A stretch of 64,000 nucleotides of DNA from JAJDAH01 sp964487605 (GCA_964487605.1 CAZARU010000032.1:1-64000); one strand, 5' to 3'. Positions 1 to 8,919 are shown, counted from the stretch's first letter. The notes: generated by a model from the sequence alone, not told the origin. Numbers and translations are program-made.

Positions 1-170
1 CCCCCCACATGGCTCCCGCCTTGCCCGCTGCCGGACGCGCCGCCGCCGGCCTCCGGCGCCTCACCCGCAGCGCCGGCGGCGCTCCGGTCTCCGTCAGCGT
101 CGCTACCGCACGCGATCAGGGCCAGGCCCGTCGTCAGCGTGAATGCCCAGCGCGTGATCGCAGCTTCCAT
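1..170 (-). CDS. lipoprotein, N-terminal part only (runs off the left edge)
   Basis: Seen: the first 56 codons on the minus strand encode a classical lipoprotein signal, with Arg7, a hydrophobic stretch from Trp8 to Ala20 and the lipobox Leu-Ile-Ala-Cys at residues 18-21. An acidic Gly-Ser-Asp tail and a Gly/Ala/Ser-rich linker follow. A Shine-Dalgarno-like GGAGG lies 8 bases before the ATG, which supports this start. Known: such linkers follow the lipobox in many myxobacterial lipoproteins, including several in this window. The functional domain is outside the window, so no role can be given. Its start overlaps the 3' end of the upstream Kelch gene by 68 bases. Confidence 0.75.
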   Translation of the reverse strand, partial: MEAAITRWAFTLTTGLALIACGSDADGDRSAAGAAGEAPEAGGGASGSGQGGSHVG

Positions 171-2694
171 CGACTCGTCCTCCGAGCCCGCGCCCTTGCA
201 CACGCCGCGCCACGCCAATTCGCGCGCATGGAAGCGCCCTTCGCGCAATCGCGCAGCGCGCCAGCCCGCGCAGCTGCGCGGGACGCTGCGCAGCGCTTCT
301 GGCGCGACGGACGCTCCGGCACGTCCGACGTACCCGCGCGACGCCGAGGGCAACCAGGACCAGCAGGATCGTGCCCGGCGCTCTGCCTGCCGTCGGCACC
401 CGGCACCCGCAGCCACCCTCGTCCCCCGGGGGGGCGTCGGCAGCGGTGGAGCAGACGCCGGTTCCCCCGGTCGTGTCGCAGACGCTTCCGGCCGCGCATT
501 CGGCGCTCGTGGCGCACGAGTCGCGGCAGCCGCTCGGCGAGCAGGTGTACGGGGCGCAGTCGTCCGTGGCCCCCGCCGCGCTCAAGAACGTCGTGGCGTC
601 GGTGCACTCGCCGGTGCTCGGGACGCACGCTCCTGCGCCGCCGCATTCGTTGCCGTCGGCGCAGTCGTCGGTGGTGTCGCACCGCGTGAGGCACCCGCCA
701 GCGCGGCACACGAAGGGTGCGCAGGCGATGGCGTTGCGCTCGACGCAGGCGCCGTTGCCGTCGCACTCCGACGGCACCGCCGCGTTCCCGTCGCAGCGCT
801 GCTCGCCACAGGGCGCGCCGCTCGCCTCGACACCGCAGCTCCCGTTGCCGTCACAGGAGCCCGTCCGGCCGCAGGGCGGGCTCGCCGCGCACTCGGCGTC
901 GGGATCCTCGCCCTCGCCGACGGGTCCACAGGTGCCGTCGCTGCCCGAGCCCTTCTTCGACCCGGTGCACGCCATGCACGAGCCCGAGCACGCGCTGTTG
1001 CAGCACACCGCGTCCTCGCAGAACCCGGTGGCGCACTCCCGCGCACTGACGCACGCCTCGCCCGTCGCGCGCAGGGGCTCGCACGCACCGGCCGTGGCGC
1101 AGAAGTTTCCCTGAGCGCAGTGCCCGTCGGCCGCGCAGCTCGACGGACAGGACCCCGACACGGCGTCGCATGCATGGGGCGCGCACGGCACGGGGCTGGC
1201 GGTCGCGCAGGTGCCAGCGCCGTCGCAGACGTCGCCGGGCTCCGAGGCGTTGCCCACGCAACGTGGAGCCGCACCACAGGTGGTTCCGGCCGCGTACCGG
1301 CGGCACGCTCCCGCGCCGTCGCACGCTCCGTCGGTGCCGCAGCTCGACACGGCTTGCTGCGTGCACTCGTCCTCGGGGTCGTCGCCGGCGCGCAGAGGTC
1401 CGCACACGCCGTCGGTCCCGCTCGCCTTGAGGGCGGCGGTGCAGGCGACGCACACGCCCGCGCAGGCCGTGTCGCAACACGTGCCGTCGGCACAGAACCC
1501 ACTGAAGCACTCGGCGCCCACGGCGCAGGCGGCCCCATCCGGCAGCAGCGCGTAGAGGTCCATCGACGCGACCGGAGGAAAACCGTTGAAGCCCTGTCCG
1601 CCTCCCACGACGGCGACCGCGCCGTTCGGCAGGCGCGTTGCCGTCGCGAAGTAGCGAGGGACCGGCGGGGCGCCCAGCCCGGTCCACGAGTCCGCGACAG
1701 GATCGTAGTCGCGTGACTGCTCCAGCGCGCCGGGCTCGGCGCCGGCGACCAGGACGTGCCCGTTCGGGAGCAACGTCGCCGTGTGGCCGAGGCGGCCACG
1801 CGGCATGTCCGCCACGGACGCGAAGGTGTTGGTGGCGGGGTCGTAGGCGTCCGCGGCGTTGCTCAGCGACGGACCGGAGCGGCCGCCGAGGAGGAGCACG
1901 CGCCCGTCGGACAGGCCGACCGCCGCGAGCGCACGCCGTGGCGCGCCCAGCGACGTCGCCGTGTCGGTCCACGTGAGCGTCACCGGATCGAACACCTCCG
2001 CCGTCGAATGAAGCGTCGCGCAGCCGAAGTCCGCGCACCCGCCCGCGACCACGACGCGTCCGGTGGCGGGCCCCGCCACGACGGCGGCCGCGGCGAAGTC
2101 ACGCCGCGCGCGGCTCATCGGTGAGAGCGGCGTCGAGGTGCCGTCGGTGGGGTCGTACGCTTCCACCGTCGAGAGCGTGCCGCCGGCCGCCGTCCCGCCG
2201 AGAACGAGGATCTTCCCCGCGTGCGGTCCCGTGGCGAGCAGCGTGGCGAAATGGTCTGCGCGGGGCGCGGCGAGGTCGCCGTGAGGTGACCACGAACCGC
2301 CCCGGAAGCGCTCGGTGGTCGAAAGCGCGGTGCCCGCGTCCGAGAGGCCGCCCAAGACGATGGCGTCGCCACCCGGTAGCGCGACGAGCGCGGTGCGCCT
2401 CCGTGGCGTCCCGAGGGGCGACGCAGGGGACCAGGCGCCCGACGAGTAGAGCTCGGTGATCGCGAGGGACGTTACCCCAGCGTCGCCGCTGGCTTCTCCG
2501 CCCGTCACCACGAGCTTGCCGTCGTCCGCGCCGCCCGTGAGGAGCGCGGCGGCGTGACGCACGCGGGCGACGGACATGGGCGGGCCCGCGACGGCGCGCT
2601 CCGCACGCCGGTCCGAGGGTGGTTCGGTCCGGGGCGCGGGCGAGCAGGCCCAGAGCAGGAGGCCCGCCAGCGCCAGTTGCAACGGACTCCGCAT
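103..2694 (-). CDS. Kelch-repeat, Cys-rich surface lipoprotein with MYXO-CTERM-type tail
   Basis: The 863-residue protein has a lipobox-like signal (Leu-Leu-Trp-Ala-Cys ending near residue 17). About seven Kelch-type beta-propeller blades follow, with recurrent Leu-Leu-Gly-Gly turns (roughly 35-385), then Cys-rich repeats (about 390-760) and a Gly-Gly-Cys-Gly-Cys-Arg motif followed by a hydrophobic stretch and Arg cluster (about 768-795). Known: MYXO-CTERM tails of this layout are envelope sorting signals in myxobacteria; Kelch propellers bind proteins or glycans. Inferred: an outer-surface binding protein. The ATG at 2694 is preferred because a TATACT box ends 8 bases before it. Odd: about 75 Arg-rich residues continue past the expected end of the tail and run into the next gene, suggesting a lost stop codon or frameshift near 380-300. 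Confidence 0.85.
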   Translation of the reverse strand: MRSPLQLALAGLLLWACSPAPRTEPPSDRRAERAVAGPPMSVARVRHAAALLTGGADDGKLVVTGGEASGDAGVTSLAITELYSSGAWSPASPLGTPRRRTALVALPGGDAIVLGGLSDAGTALSTTERFRGGSWSPHGDLAAPRADHFATLLATGPHAGKILVLGGTAAGGTLSTVEAYDPTDGTSTPLSPMSRARRDFAAAAVVAGPATGRVVVAGGCADFGCATLHSTAEVFDPVTLTWTDTATSLGAPRRALAAVGLSDGRVLLLGGRSGPSLSNAADAYDPATNTFASVADMPRGRLGHTATLLPNGHVLVAGAEPGALEQSRDYDPVADSWTGLGAPPVPRYFATATRLPNGAVAVVGGGQGFNGFPPVASMDLYALLPDGAACAVGAECFSGFCADGTCCDTACAGVCVACTAALKASGTDGVCGPLRAGDDPEDECTQQAVSSCGTDGACDGAGACRRYAAGTTCGAAPRCVGNASEPGDVCDGAGTCATASPVPCAPHACDAVSGSCPSSCAADGHCAQGNFCATAGACEPLRATGEACVSARECATGFCEDAVCCNSACSGSCMACTGSKKGSGSDGTCGPVGEGEDPDAECAASPPCGRTGSCDGNGSCGVEASGAPCGEQRCDGNAAVPSECDGNGACVERNAIACAPFVCRAGGCLTRCDTTDDCADGNECGGAGACVPSTGECTDATTFLSAAGATDDCAPYTCSPSGCRDSCATSAECAAGSVCDTTGGTGVCSTAADAPPGDEGGCGCRVPTAGRAPGTILLVLVALGVARVRRTCRSVRRARSAAQRPAQLRGLARCAIARRALPCARIGVARRVQGRGLGGRVDGSCDHALGIHADDGPGPDRVR

Positions 2695-2702
2695 GGCCCG
2701 CG

Positions 2703-2708
2703 AGTATA
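2703..2708 (-). promoter_or_regulatory. -10 box TATACT for a leaderless Kelch gene
   Basis: TATACT on the minus strand matches the sigma-70 consensus at five of six bases and ends 8 bases before the ATG at 2694. Transcription would begin at or next to the start codon. No clear -35 box is visible. Confidence 0.55.
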
Positions 2709-2878
2709 CGGTCACCCCGCGGGCGCGGATCAGGGGCGGGAGTCTGCGCGTGGGGCGACGAACGTCCGGTCACGGCTGCCCGGATCGGAATGTCACGCCT
2801 CGCCGGGGAGTGGGCGCCGTTCTTCGTGCCACCGAGGCCACGCCGCCGCCGGGCATGCGCCTTGCTCCACGGCGCTCC

Positions 2879-3385
2879 ATGCTTTCCCCATCGGTTCGAA
2901 CGTGGTCGAGCCGCGTCGCCCTGGCGCTGGCGGCTGCGGCGTCCCTGGCGACGAGCGCGCCCCAGTGGTCCCTTTCGAACGACGCCACCGGCCCGCGCGC
3001 GCGTCTCACCGCCTCCGAGCCCGAGGCCACCTTCCACGTGACGGTCTCCTCGAGCCATCGTCACGAGGTCACCGCGGCCGCGCGACTGGCATGGTTTCCC
3101 GGGACGCCCAGTCCCGGTAGCTCCGTACGCTGGTCCATCGTACCCGACGACGGGAGCGCCGGCTCGACGGACACGGCTGACGCCGCCCGGAGCGATTTCG
3201 ACCTCGACGTGTTCGCGGGTTCGGAGTGCTCGCGATCCTGCCGTCGAGGGTACGTGCTGCAGGTCGAGCGCGTCGGCGGTTCGGACGACGACTTCGTCGA
3301 CGTGTCGTGGGTGGTCAGCGCGACGACGGGGGGCGACGAGGCGTCCGCGCCGCGTGGCGCGTTCGTCGAGGTGGTGGTCGATTGA
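2879..3385 (+). CDS. exported protein of unknown function
   Basis: This 168-residue protein starts with a basic, hydrophobic segment typical of a Sec signal (Arg7 and Arg12, then an Ala/Leu core to about residue 27, with a likely cut near Ala-Thr-Ser-Ala). The mature part is beta-rich with acidic stretches and one Cys pair near residue 118 in a Ser-Glu-Cys-Ser-Arg-Ser-Cys context. I do not recognise a family. An ATG 24 bases upstream (2855) is an alternative start. The stop codon overlaps the next gene's TTG start (ATTGA), so the two are probably translated together. Confidence 0.6.
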   Translation: MLSPSVRTWSSRVALALAAAASLATSAPQWSLSNDATGPRARLTASEPEATFHVTVSSSHRHEVTAAARLAWFPGTPSPGSSVRWSIVPDDGSAGSTDTADAARSDFDLDVFAGSECSRSCRRGYVLQVERVGGSDDDFVDVSWVVSATTGGDEASAPRGAFVEVVVD

Positions 3386-3867
3386 AGGGCGCGGCACTCG
3401 TGCACCCGTGGAGTCTTGCGAGCATGGGCGTGCTCGTTCTGAACGATCACGTCGTGAAGCACGCGTGGCCCGGTGTGGTGAGCGGAAAGCTCTCGGACGT
3501 GGCGGGGCTCGTGTTCTTTCCACTGCTGCTGGCGGCGGCGTGGGAGCACGCGGGGGGGTCGGGGCGCGCCGTCGTGGTGACGTGGTGCGCGGCCCTGACG
3601 GCGCTCGTCTTTGCAGCGGTGCAGATTTCTCCGGCAGCGGGTGACGTCTATCGCGCAGTTCTCGGGGCGCTCCAGTGGCCGTACTTCGCCCTTGCCGCGC
3701 TCGCGCAGGGCGCCGACGTCCCCGTGCTGCACCGGGCGCAGCTCACGCAGGACGCGACCGATCTCTTCGCCCTGCCCGCCGTACTGGGCGCCGTGGCCAT
3801 CGCGCGCGCGGCGTCGCGCCGCACCGCCGGGGGGCTCTACTGCACGAGCCCGGCGCGCGGATCGTAG
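3382..3867 (+). CDS. small multi-pass membrane protein of unknown function
   Basis: About 161 residues with four likely membrane segments. The N-terminal part reads Leu-Asn-Asp-His-Val-Val-Lys followed by Gly-Lys-Leu-Ser-Asp-Val-Ala-Gly-Leu, a pattern I associate with conserved, uncharacterised membrane proteins. No catalytic motif is visible. The TTG at 3382 overlaps the stop of the exported-protein gene; a GTG at 3400 is an equally good start. The last 31 bases overlap the convergent lipoprotein gene at 3837-4481, which is unusual but modest. Confidence 0.6.
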   Translation: MKGAALVHPWSLASMGVLVLNDHVVKHAWPGVVSGKLSDVAGLVFFPLLLAAAWEHAGGSGRAVVVTWCAALTALVFAAVQISPAAGDVYRAVLGALQWPYFALAALAQGADVPVLHRAQLTQDATDLFALPAVLGAVAIARAASRRTAGGLYCTSPARGS

Positions 3868-4481
3868 ACCCCGCGACCGTGCTTCGGATCGACGAACACC
3901 ATCGAGCCGTCCTTCACCTCGAGGACGATCTTCGCCGGCAACTTCGCCCAGGGCGCCTTGCCCGTGTCGCGGCCCTTCGGCACCACGGTGACCGACGTGT
4001 CGGTCTCCTCGGCGAACTCCACCTCGAACTTGTGCAGCACCGTCGCCTGGGCGCCGCTGCGGCGGATCGAGGTCCACCACCACTTGCCGCCGTCCTGCTT
4101 GAAGAAGATGCTCTCCGCCGCCGCGTCGCTCGCCTTCGTGATGCACGCCGCCTTCTTCGCGTCGTCGTCGCCGTGCTTCTTCGAGCACGTCTCTTCTGCC
4201 TTGGCGCCGGACTCCGAGGCGCGGAAGTTCAGCGTGAAGAGCACGCTCTCCTCGGTGATGATGTCCTGGGGCGACCGCGACGGGCGCGCCGGCTCTTCGG
4301 CGGGCGCCGGCTTCTCCTCCGCCTTCGGCGCTTCGGCGGGCGCGGGCTCCTCCGCCGGCTCGGGCTCGGCCTTGGCGATGGGCGCGGGCTCCGCCGGCTC
4401 GGGCGGACTGCCGCCACACGCAGCGAGGGTCGCGAGCGCGAGCGCGGAGGGGAGAACGACGAGGGACGGTGCGAGGCGCAT
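3837..4481 (-). CDS. lipoprotein with Pro/Glu/Ala-rich linker
   Basis: The 214-residue protein has a clear lipoprotein signal (Arg2, hydrophobic core, Leu-Ala-Ala-Cys at residues 19-22). About 60 residues of Pro-Glu-Ala-Lys linker follow, then a globular 130-residue domain with Cys residues and a Trp-Trp-Trp run near residue 147. Known: such charged Pro-rich linkers span the periplasm or reach toward peptidoglycan. The domain is not one I can name. A TAGTCA box lies 6 bases before the ATG, so the message may have almost no leader. Confidence 0.75.
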   Translation of the reverse strand: MRLAPSLVVLPSALALATLAACGGSPPEPAEPAPIAKAEPEPAEEPAPAEAPKAEEKPAPAEEPARPSRSPQDIITEESVLFTLNFRASESGAKAEETCSKKHGDDDAKKAACITKASDAAAESIFFKQDGGKWWWTSIRRSGAQATVLHKFEVEFAEETDTSVTVVPKGRDTGKAPWAKLPAKIVLEVKDGSMVFVDPKHGRGVYDPRAGLVQ

Positions 4482-4563
4482 GCGACCTGACTACCACCGT
4501 CGCCCGGGGGGATCACCACCCGGCGCCTGCGCGGCGCGATTGCCGCGTGGCCGGTCTGCGCCC

Positions 4564-4569
4564 TACGCT
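4564..4569 (+). promoter_or_regulatory. -10 box TACGCT, near-leaderless start
   Basis: TACGCT ends 5 bases before the GTG at 4575. Spacing predicts a message starting at or within the start codon. No obvious -35 element. Confidence 0.35.
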
Positions 4570-4574
4570 CGGGC

Positions 4575-5906
4575 GTGCCCCGCGCCTGGGCTCTCTCGTT
4601 CGTGGTCTCGGCCGTTGCGGCCTGCGGGTCGGAGGGCACGCCGCGTTCTTCTCCGTCCGCGCCCGAGTGGACAGGGCCCACCACGGTGGTCGTGGGGCAG
4701 GGGCAGACGGTGCGGGTGCCGCTGCTGACGCGGGATGTCGATGGAGACGCGGTGACGGTCCGCGTTGCGGCGCCGCTCGCCGGCCTGGACGCGGAGATCG
4801 ACGCCGAGCTGGCGGCGCTCGTGCTGCACCCCTCCTACGACGTCTCGGGGTCGGCGGACCTGACGCTGGTCCTCGAGGACGCAGGTGGCGAGGCGTCGAC
4901 CGTCGCGATCACCGTGAGCGTGAAGCCCATCGGCTGGATCGAGCGCCTGCAGTGGACCACCGACGGTCCCGAGGCGCGCGAGCACGCCGCGTTCATCGTG
5001 GATCCGGAACGGGGCCGAGTCCTCCTGCTCGGAGGCAGCGGCTACAGCCCGTACCTCTCGCCTCTCGACGACCTGTGGCAGATCGATCTAGCGACGCGCG
5101 TCTGGACGCGCCTGACGCCCTCGGGCGACGTGCCGGCGGGCGGTGGCTCGCGGCGCGTCGCCCAGGTGCCGGGCTCGGCCACGGCTTACCTCTTCGGCGG
5201 CTACGGCAGCGGAGGTCAGTCGCACGGCGAGCTGCATCGCGTCTCGTTCGATGGTGACGTCGTCTTCACGCGCATGGCGCAGTCACCGGCGCCGCTCGCG
5301 CGCTCGCTCCACGCGTTCGCCTACGATCCGACGACCGAGCGCTTCGTCGCCTTCGGCGGCGCCGGGACCTTCCTTCACGCCGACACGCTGTCCATGAAGA
5401 TCGTCGGGGACGTCGCGGAGTGGACCGAGTACGGCGAACTCTCGCCGTCGCCCACACCCCGCTACGGCTTCTTCTCGGGGTTCGACGAGGAGAGCGGGCG
5501 TCTCATCGTCTTCAGCGGTGCCCAGGGCCGGTCGAGCGTCGATGCGGCGAGCGACACCTGGGTGCTCGACGCGCGCTCCGAGCCCCCGCGGTGGGAGCGT
5601 GTTCTCGACGGCACCGAGCCTGGCTCCCCCCCGGGCCGTCGCAACGGGGTGAGTGTCTTCGATCCGAGCGGCCCACGCTTGTTCGCGTTCGGCGGGACGG
5701 CCGACGCGGCGACCAGCGAGCCTGGGCTCTTCGCTCTGGACGCGCGGCCGGGCCACTGGACCTGGAGGCGCCTCGAGCTGGCCGACGAGCCCCCCGTGCG
5801 GTCGAGCGGTTTCGGGTTCCACGACCCGTCGAGCGGACGAGTTTTCCTGGGCTTCGGCAACACGGCGAGCGGGCGCTTCCGGGATCTGGCCGTGCTCGGA
5901 CACTGA
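4575..5906 (+). CDS. Kelch-repeat lipoprotein with an N-terminal cadherin/Ig-like domain
   Basis: 443 residues. The signal ends in a lipobox Ala-Val-Ala-Ala-Cys (Cys17). Residues about 32-115 form a beta-sandwich with the Asp-Val-Asp-Gly-Asp-Ala-Val-Thr-Val signature seen in cadherin-like/VCBS-type repeats. Residues 130-443 hold Kelch-like blades with repeated Leu-Leu-Gly-Gly or Phe-Gly-Gly and paired Trp. Inferred: an envelope-anchored binding protein. It is followed after 35 bases by the PQQ-propeller lipoprotein on the same strand, so the two may share a transcript. Confidence 0.8.
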   Translation: MPRAWALSFVVSAVAACGSEGTPRSSPSAPEWTGPTTVVVGQGQTVRVPLLTRDVDGDAVTVRVAAPLAGLDAEIDAELAALVLHPSYDVSGSADLTLVLEDAGGEASTVAITVSVKPIGWIERLQWTTDGPEAREHAAFIVDPERGRVLLLGGSGYSPYLSPLDDLWQIDLATRVWTRLTPSGDVPAGGGSRRVAQVPGSATAYLFGGYGSGGQSHGELHRVSFDGDVVFTRMAQSPAPLARSLHAFAYDPTTERFVAFGGAGTFLHADTLSMKIVGDVAEWTEYGELSPSPTPRYGFFSGFDEESGRLIVFSGAQGRSSVDAASDTWVLDARSEPPRWERVLDGTEPGSPPGRRNGVSVFDPSGPRLFAFGGTADAATSEPGLFALDARPGHWTWRRLELADEPPVRSSGFGFHDPSSGRVFLGFGNTASGRFRDLAVLGH

Positions 5907-5941
5907 GCGCGTCGCGCCCCGTGGTAAACGTGCGCGGCCGC

Positions 5942-7426
5942 ATGAGAGCCGCTCTTCCCATCACCCTTTCGGTCGTCTGCCTGGGCTGTGGCAACGACGA
6001 GCGCCTTGCCGACCAGCCCGACGCCGCTCCCGCCGAGCCCTCGAGTGCCTGGGGCTCGTTCGGCGCGAACCCGGAGCACACGCGCGCGAACCTGGCCGAG
6101 CGCGCGCTGACCGCGGACCACGCGAGCGGCCTCTTGAAGGCGTGGACGGCCGATGCGACCGGCTCCACGAGCACCCCGGCCGTCGTGGACGGCGTCGTGT
6201 ACTGGACCACGCTGCACGGGGATCTCGTCGCCACTCGCGCCGACACCGGCGCGGACGTCTGGCGCAAGTCCCTGGCGTCGGGTTTCACCGCCTCGCCCCT
6301 GGTCGCCGACGGCGTCGTGTACGTGGGGGACTCCGTCGGCACGATGCACGCCGTTCGTGCCTCGACCGGAGAGGTGGTCTGGTCGTCGTCGATCGCGGCC
6401 ACGCCGCCCGACGAAGTCGAGCTCGCGGGGCTGAAGTTCACGGTCCCGACCATGCTGTTCTCGTCCCCCGCGCTCGCGGGGGACACGCTCGTCATCGGCG
6501 TGGCCTCGGCGCCCTTCGCGACGACGCAGCTCTTTCGCGGACAGGTGGTGGGCCTCGACACGGCGAAGGGCGCCGAGAAGTGGCGGCTGGACGTCACCCG
6601 GCACGGTGGCGAGGAGTATGCGGTGGGCGTGTCGGTCTGGTCGTCTGCCGCCATCGACGTCGAGCGGCGCCTCGCGTTCATCGGTACTGGGCAGAGCTAC
6701 GCCGAGCCTGCGAGTCCGCTCTCCGACGCCTTGCTCGCCATCCATACCGACACGGGCGAGCTCGCGTGGTCGAAGCAGTTCACGCCAGGCGACTTCTACA
6801 CCTTCGAGCTCCTCGTGAGCATGACGGCCCAGGGCGAGGACTTCGACGTCGGCGCGGCGCCGAACGCGTTCTCCATCGACGGTCGCGACGTCGTCGGCGT
6901 GGGTGACAAGAGTGGCATGTACTACGTTCACGATCGCGAGACGGGCGACCTGGTGTGGGGCAGGGAGCTCACCACGGGCTCCGCGCTCGGAGGCGTCATG
7001 ACCGCGGCCGCGGTCGCCGAAGACGTCGTCTACGTCGCGTCGAACACGTGGAACTTCTGGGGCTCGAACCTGAGCCTGGTGGACATCCCGTTCACGGATC
7101 CCCGGAACCGCTGCGAGGTGCTCGCCCTGGACGCGCTGGACGAAGGGGAGGTGCTCTGGCGCCGTGACTTCGACAGCGTGTGCATCGGCGGTGTCGCCTG
7201 GGCCGCGGGCGTCGTGTACGTCGCCGCAACGAACGGCGTGGTCCGAGCCCTGCGTGCCTCCGACGGCTCGGTGCTCTTCGAGGCCGAGGTGAGCCCGGAC
7301 GGCGTGGCCGGCGGTGTCTCGGTGTCCGAAGGGCGGTTGTTCGTGCCCCACGGCTGGGCGTTCGCGCTCGGCTTCGACGCGCCGACCGACATGGTGGGGG
7401 GCGTCACCGCCTTCGGCCTGCCGTAG
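5942..7426 (+). CDS. PQQ-type beta-propeller lipoprotein
   Basis: 494 residues with a short lipoprotein signal (Val-Val-Cys-Leu-Gly-Cys, lipid on Cys16). The rest is an eight-bladed propeller of the PQQ/BamB type: repeated Thr-Pro-Ala-Val-Val-Asp-Gly-Val-Val-Tyr and Ala-Ser-Thr-Gly-Glu-Val-Val-Trp patterns. Known: this fold is used by quinoprotein dehydrogenases and by the assembly scaffold BamB. Here the gene is longer than BamB and sits among propeller lipoproteins rather than BAM genes, and I see no dehydrogenase partner or cytochrome domain. A binding or scaffold role is more likely than an enzyme, but unproven. Confidence 0.8.
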   Translation: MRAALPITLSVVCLGCGNDERLADQPDAAPAEPSSAWGSFGANPEHTRANLAERALTADHASGLLKAWTADATGSTSTPAVVDGVVYWTTLHGDLVATRADTGADVWRKSLASGFTASPLVADGVVYVGDSVGTMHAVRASTGEVVWSSSIAATPPDEVELAGLKFTVPTMLFSSPALAGDTLVIGVASAPFATTQLFRGQVVGLDTAKGAEKWRLDVTRHGGEEYAVGVSVWSSAAIDVERRLAFIGTGQSYAEPASPLSDALLAIHTDTGELAWSKQFTPGDFYTFELLVSMTAQGEDFDVGAAPNAFSIDGRDVVGVGDKSGMYYVHDRETGDLVWGRELTTGSALGGVMTAAAVAEDVVYVASNTWNFWGSNLSLVDIPFTDPRNRCEVLALDALDEGEVLWRRDFDSVCIGGVAWAAGVVYVAATNGVVRALRASDGSVLFEAEVSPDGVAGGVSVSEGRLFVPHGWAFALGFDAPTDMVGGVTAFGLP

Positions 7427-7444
7427 CCCCTGCCCGCGCGCAGA

Positions 7445-7481
7445 AACACCGATTGACGGTCGGTTTTTCGTGAGGGATACT
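7445..7481 (+). promoter_or_regulatory. promoter and overlapping operator of the BlaI-type repressor gene
   Basis: A -35 box TTGACG (7453-7458) and -10 box GATACT (7476-7481) are 17 bases apart. The inverted repeat AACACCGA-N7-TCGGTTTT (7445-7467, one mismatch) encloses the -35 box exactly, the usual geometry of autorepression. The same repeat recurs at 8920-8942. An alternative reading is a weak terminator for the PQQ gene, because the right arm runs into five T. Confidence 0.65.
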
Positions 7482-7501
7482 CCTTCGCGGCGGTTCACGG
7501 C

Positions 7502-7897
7502 ATGTCGTCACCCTTCCTCGGCGAGCTCGAGCTGGCGGTCATGGAGCACCTCTGGGCTCGAGGACCCGGCGACGTGAAGGAGCTGCACCGCGCCGTCGGC
7601 AAGCCGCGGCGGATCACGCTCAACACCGTGCAGTCGACGCTGAAGCGGCTCTACGAGAAGGGTCACCTGCGGCGCACGAAGGTGAGCCATGCGTACCTCT
7701 ACGAGCCGGCGCGGCCGCGCTCCGCGTTTCAGCGCCACGCGCTCGGGGAGGCGCTCGAGCTGCTGCGCGCGGGGGGCACCGACGCCATGCTCAGCGCCTT
7801 CGTCGATCTCACCGAGCGAGCGGGCCCCGAGAACCTCGAGCGCCTCGAGCGGATGATCCAGCAGCGACTCAGGGAAGACGGCGGAGGCGGCCGATGA
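7502..7897 (+). CDS. BlaI/MecI/CopY-family transcriptional repressor
   Basis: 131 residues, normal size for the family. Residues 1-75 form the winged helix, with Glu-Leu-Glu-Leu-Ala-Val-Met-Glu-His-Leu-Trp at the start and the recognition-helix region Thr-Leu-Asn-Thr-Val-Gln-Ser-Thr-Leu-Lys-Arg-Leu. The rest is the helical dimer tail. Known: BlaI/CopY proteins are dimeric repressors inactivated by proteolysis (BlaI, MecI) or by metal (CopY). There is no CopY-type CxCxxxxCxC motif, so metal would have to act through the partner protease. The stop overlaps the start of the M56 protease gene by 4 bases, and an operator-like repeat covers its own promoter. Confidence 0.9.
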   Translation: MSSPFLGELELAVMEHLWARGPGDVKELHRAVGKPRRITLNTVQSTLKRLYEKGHLRRTKVSHAYLYEPARPRSAFQRHALGEALELLRAGGTDAMLSAFVDLTERAGPENLERLERMIQQRLREDGGGGR

Positions 7898-8874
7898 CGT
7901 CGCTGGTCGGCTTGCTGCAGTTCTCCGCGCTCACCGCGCTGCTCTTCTCCGGTGTCGTGGCGCTCGCCGTGGCCGCCGTGTATCCCCGGTGGCGCGCGCG
8001 CCTCGGACGGCTGGACCCCGCTCGGCAGGTGCGAGTTCTGCGGCTGCTCGCGGGCGCCCCGCTCGCCATCGGTGCGCTGCAGACGGCGCTGTGCTTCGTG
8101 CCCGGCTTGCTCGGCGTGCTGTGGCCCACCCTCGATCACTGCGTCGCCCACGATCACCATCCTCACCTGTGCTTCGTCCACCTGCCCGGGACGTCCGGCG
8201 CGCTCGCGGGGTGGGCGGTGGCCACCGTCGCCGTGTCCGCCTACGGCCTGCCTTTCCTGCGGGAGGCGCGCCGCCTGTGGGGAGCGCAGCAAGTCGTCAG
8301 AGGTCTCCTTCAGTCGGCGAGGCCGGACGAACGCCTGGGCGTTCTCATCGTGGAGTCCCCCGTCATCCTCGCCGCGGCCACGACGGTCAGCCGCAGCGTC
8401 GTGCTGTCGTCGGGGCTGGTTGGCGCCCTTCGGCCGGAGCTGCTGTCCACCGTCATCGCGCACGAGCGCTCGCACCTCGCCCGGCACGATGCGTGGGGGC
8501 GCGTCGTCGCCGGACTCCTCGCCGTGGGCCATCTACCCGGCACCCGACGGCAACTCCTGGCAGATCTCGACCTCGCCGCGGAGCGTGCGGCCGACGAGGA
8601 GGCCGCCGACTGCGTCGGGAGTCGCACGCGCGTGGCGGAAGCGCTGCTCGCCGTCGAGCGCCTCTGCGGGGCCGTCCAGCTCTCGGGCGCCGCAGCGGCA
8701 TTCGGCGGCTCCAACATCGTCCCGCGCATCGAGGCATTGCTCGCCCCGCGAGTCGCGGGTGGCGCGAATCGAGGCGACTGGGCTTGGTGGGTCGGTGGGC
8801 TGGTGGCCGTAGCCGCGCTCACCGATCCACTGCATCACGCTGCCGAGTCGCTGCTCGGGTTCTTGGGAGGCTGA
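7894..8874 (+). CDS. M56-family (BlaR1-like) membrane metalloprotease, candidate metal sensor
   Basis: 326 residues. Membrane segments lie near 8-30, 52-78 and 101-120. The M56 zinc-protease motif His-Glu-Arg-Ser-His is at 190-194, with the expected downstream Glu230 and Asp234. A C-terminal hydrophobic segment lies at 297-312. The penicillin-binding sensor domain of BlaR1 is absent. Instead the loop between membrane segments 2 and 3 is packed with metal ligands: His82, Cys83, His86, His88, His89, His91, Cys93 and His96. Known: BlaR1 cleaves BlaI after sensing its ligand. Inferred: this protein senses a soft or borderline metal (copper, zinc, silver or similar) outside the membrane and destroys the neighbouring repressor, derepressing the efflux genes. 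Confidence 0.85.
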   Translation: MTSLVGLLQFSALTALLFSGVVALAVAAVYPRWRARLGRLDPARQVRVLRLLAGAPLAIGALQTALCFVPGLLGVLWPTLDHCVAHDHHPHLCFVHLPGTSGALAGWAVATVAVSAYGLPFLREARRLWGAQQVVRGLLQSARPDERLGVLIVESPVILAAATTVSRSVVLSSGLVGALRPELLSTVIAHERSHLARHDAWGRVVAGLLAVGHLPGTRRQLLADLDLAAERAADEEAADCVGSRTRVAEALLAVERLCGAVQLSGAAAAFGGSNIVPRIEALLAPRVAGGANRGDWAWWVGGLVAVAALTDPLHHAAESLLGFLGG

Positions 8875-8919
8875 GACCGCAGTGGGTCGGCGACGCCACG
8901 GCAGCGAGGGCTCCTCTCG

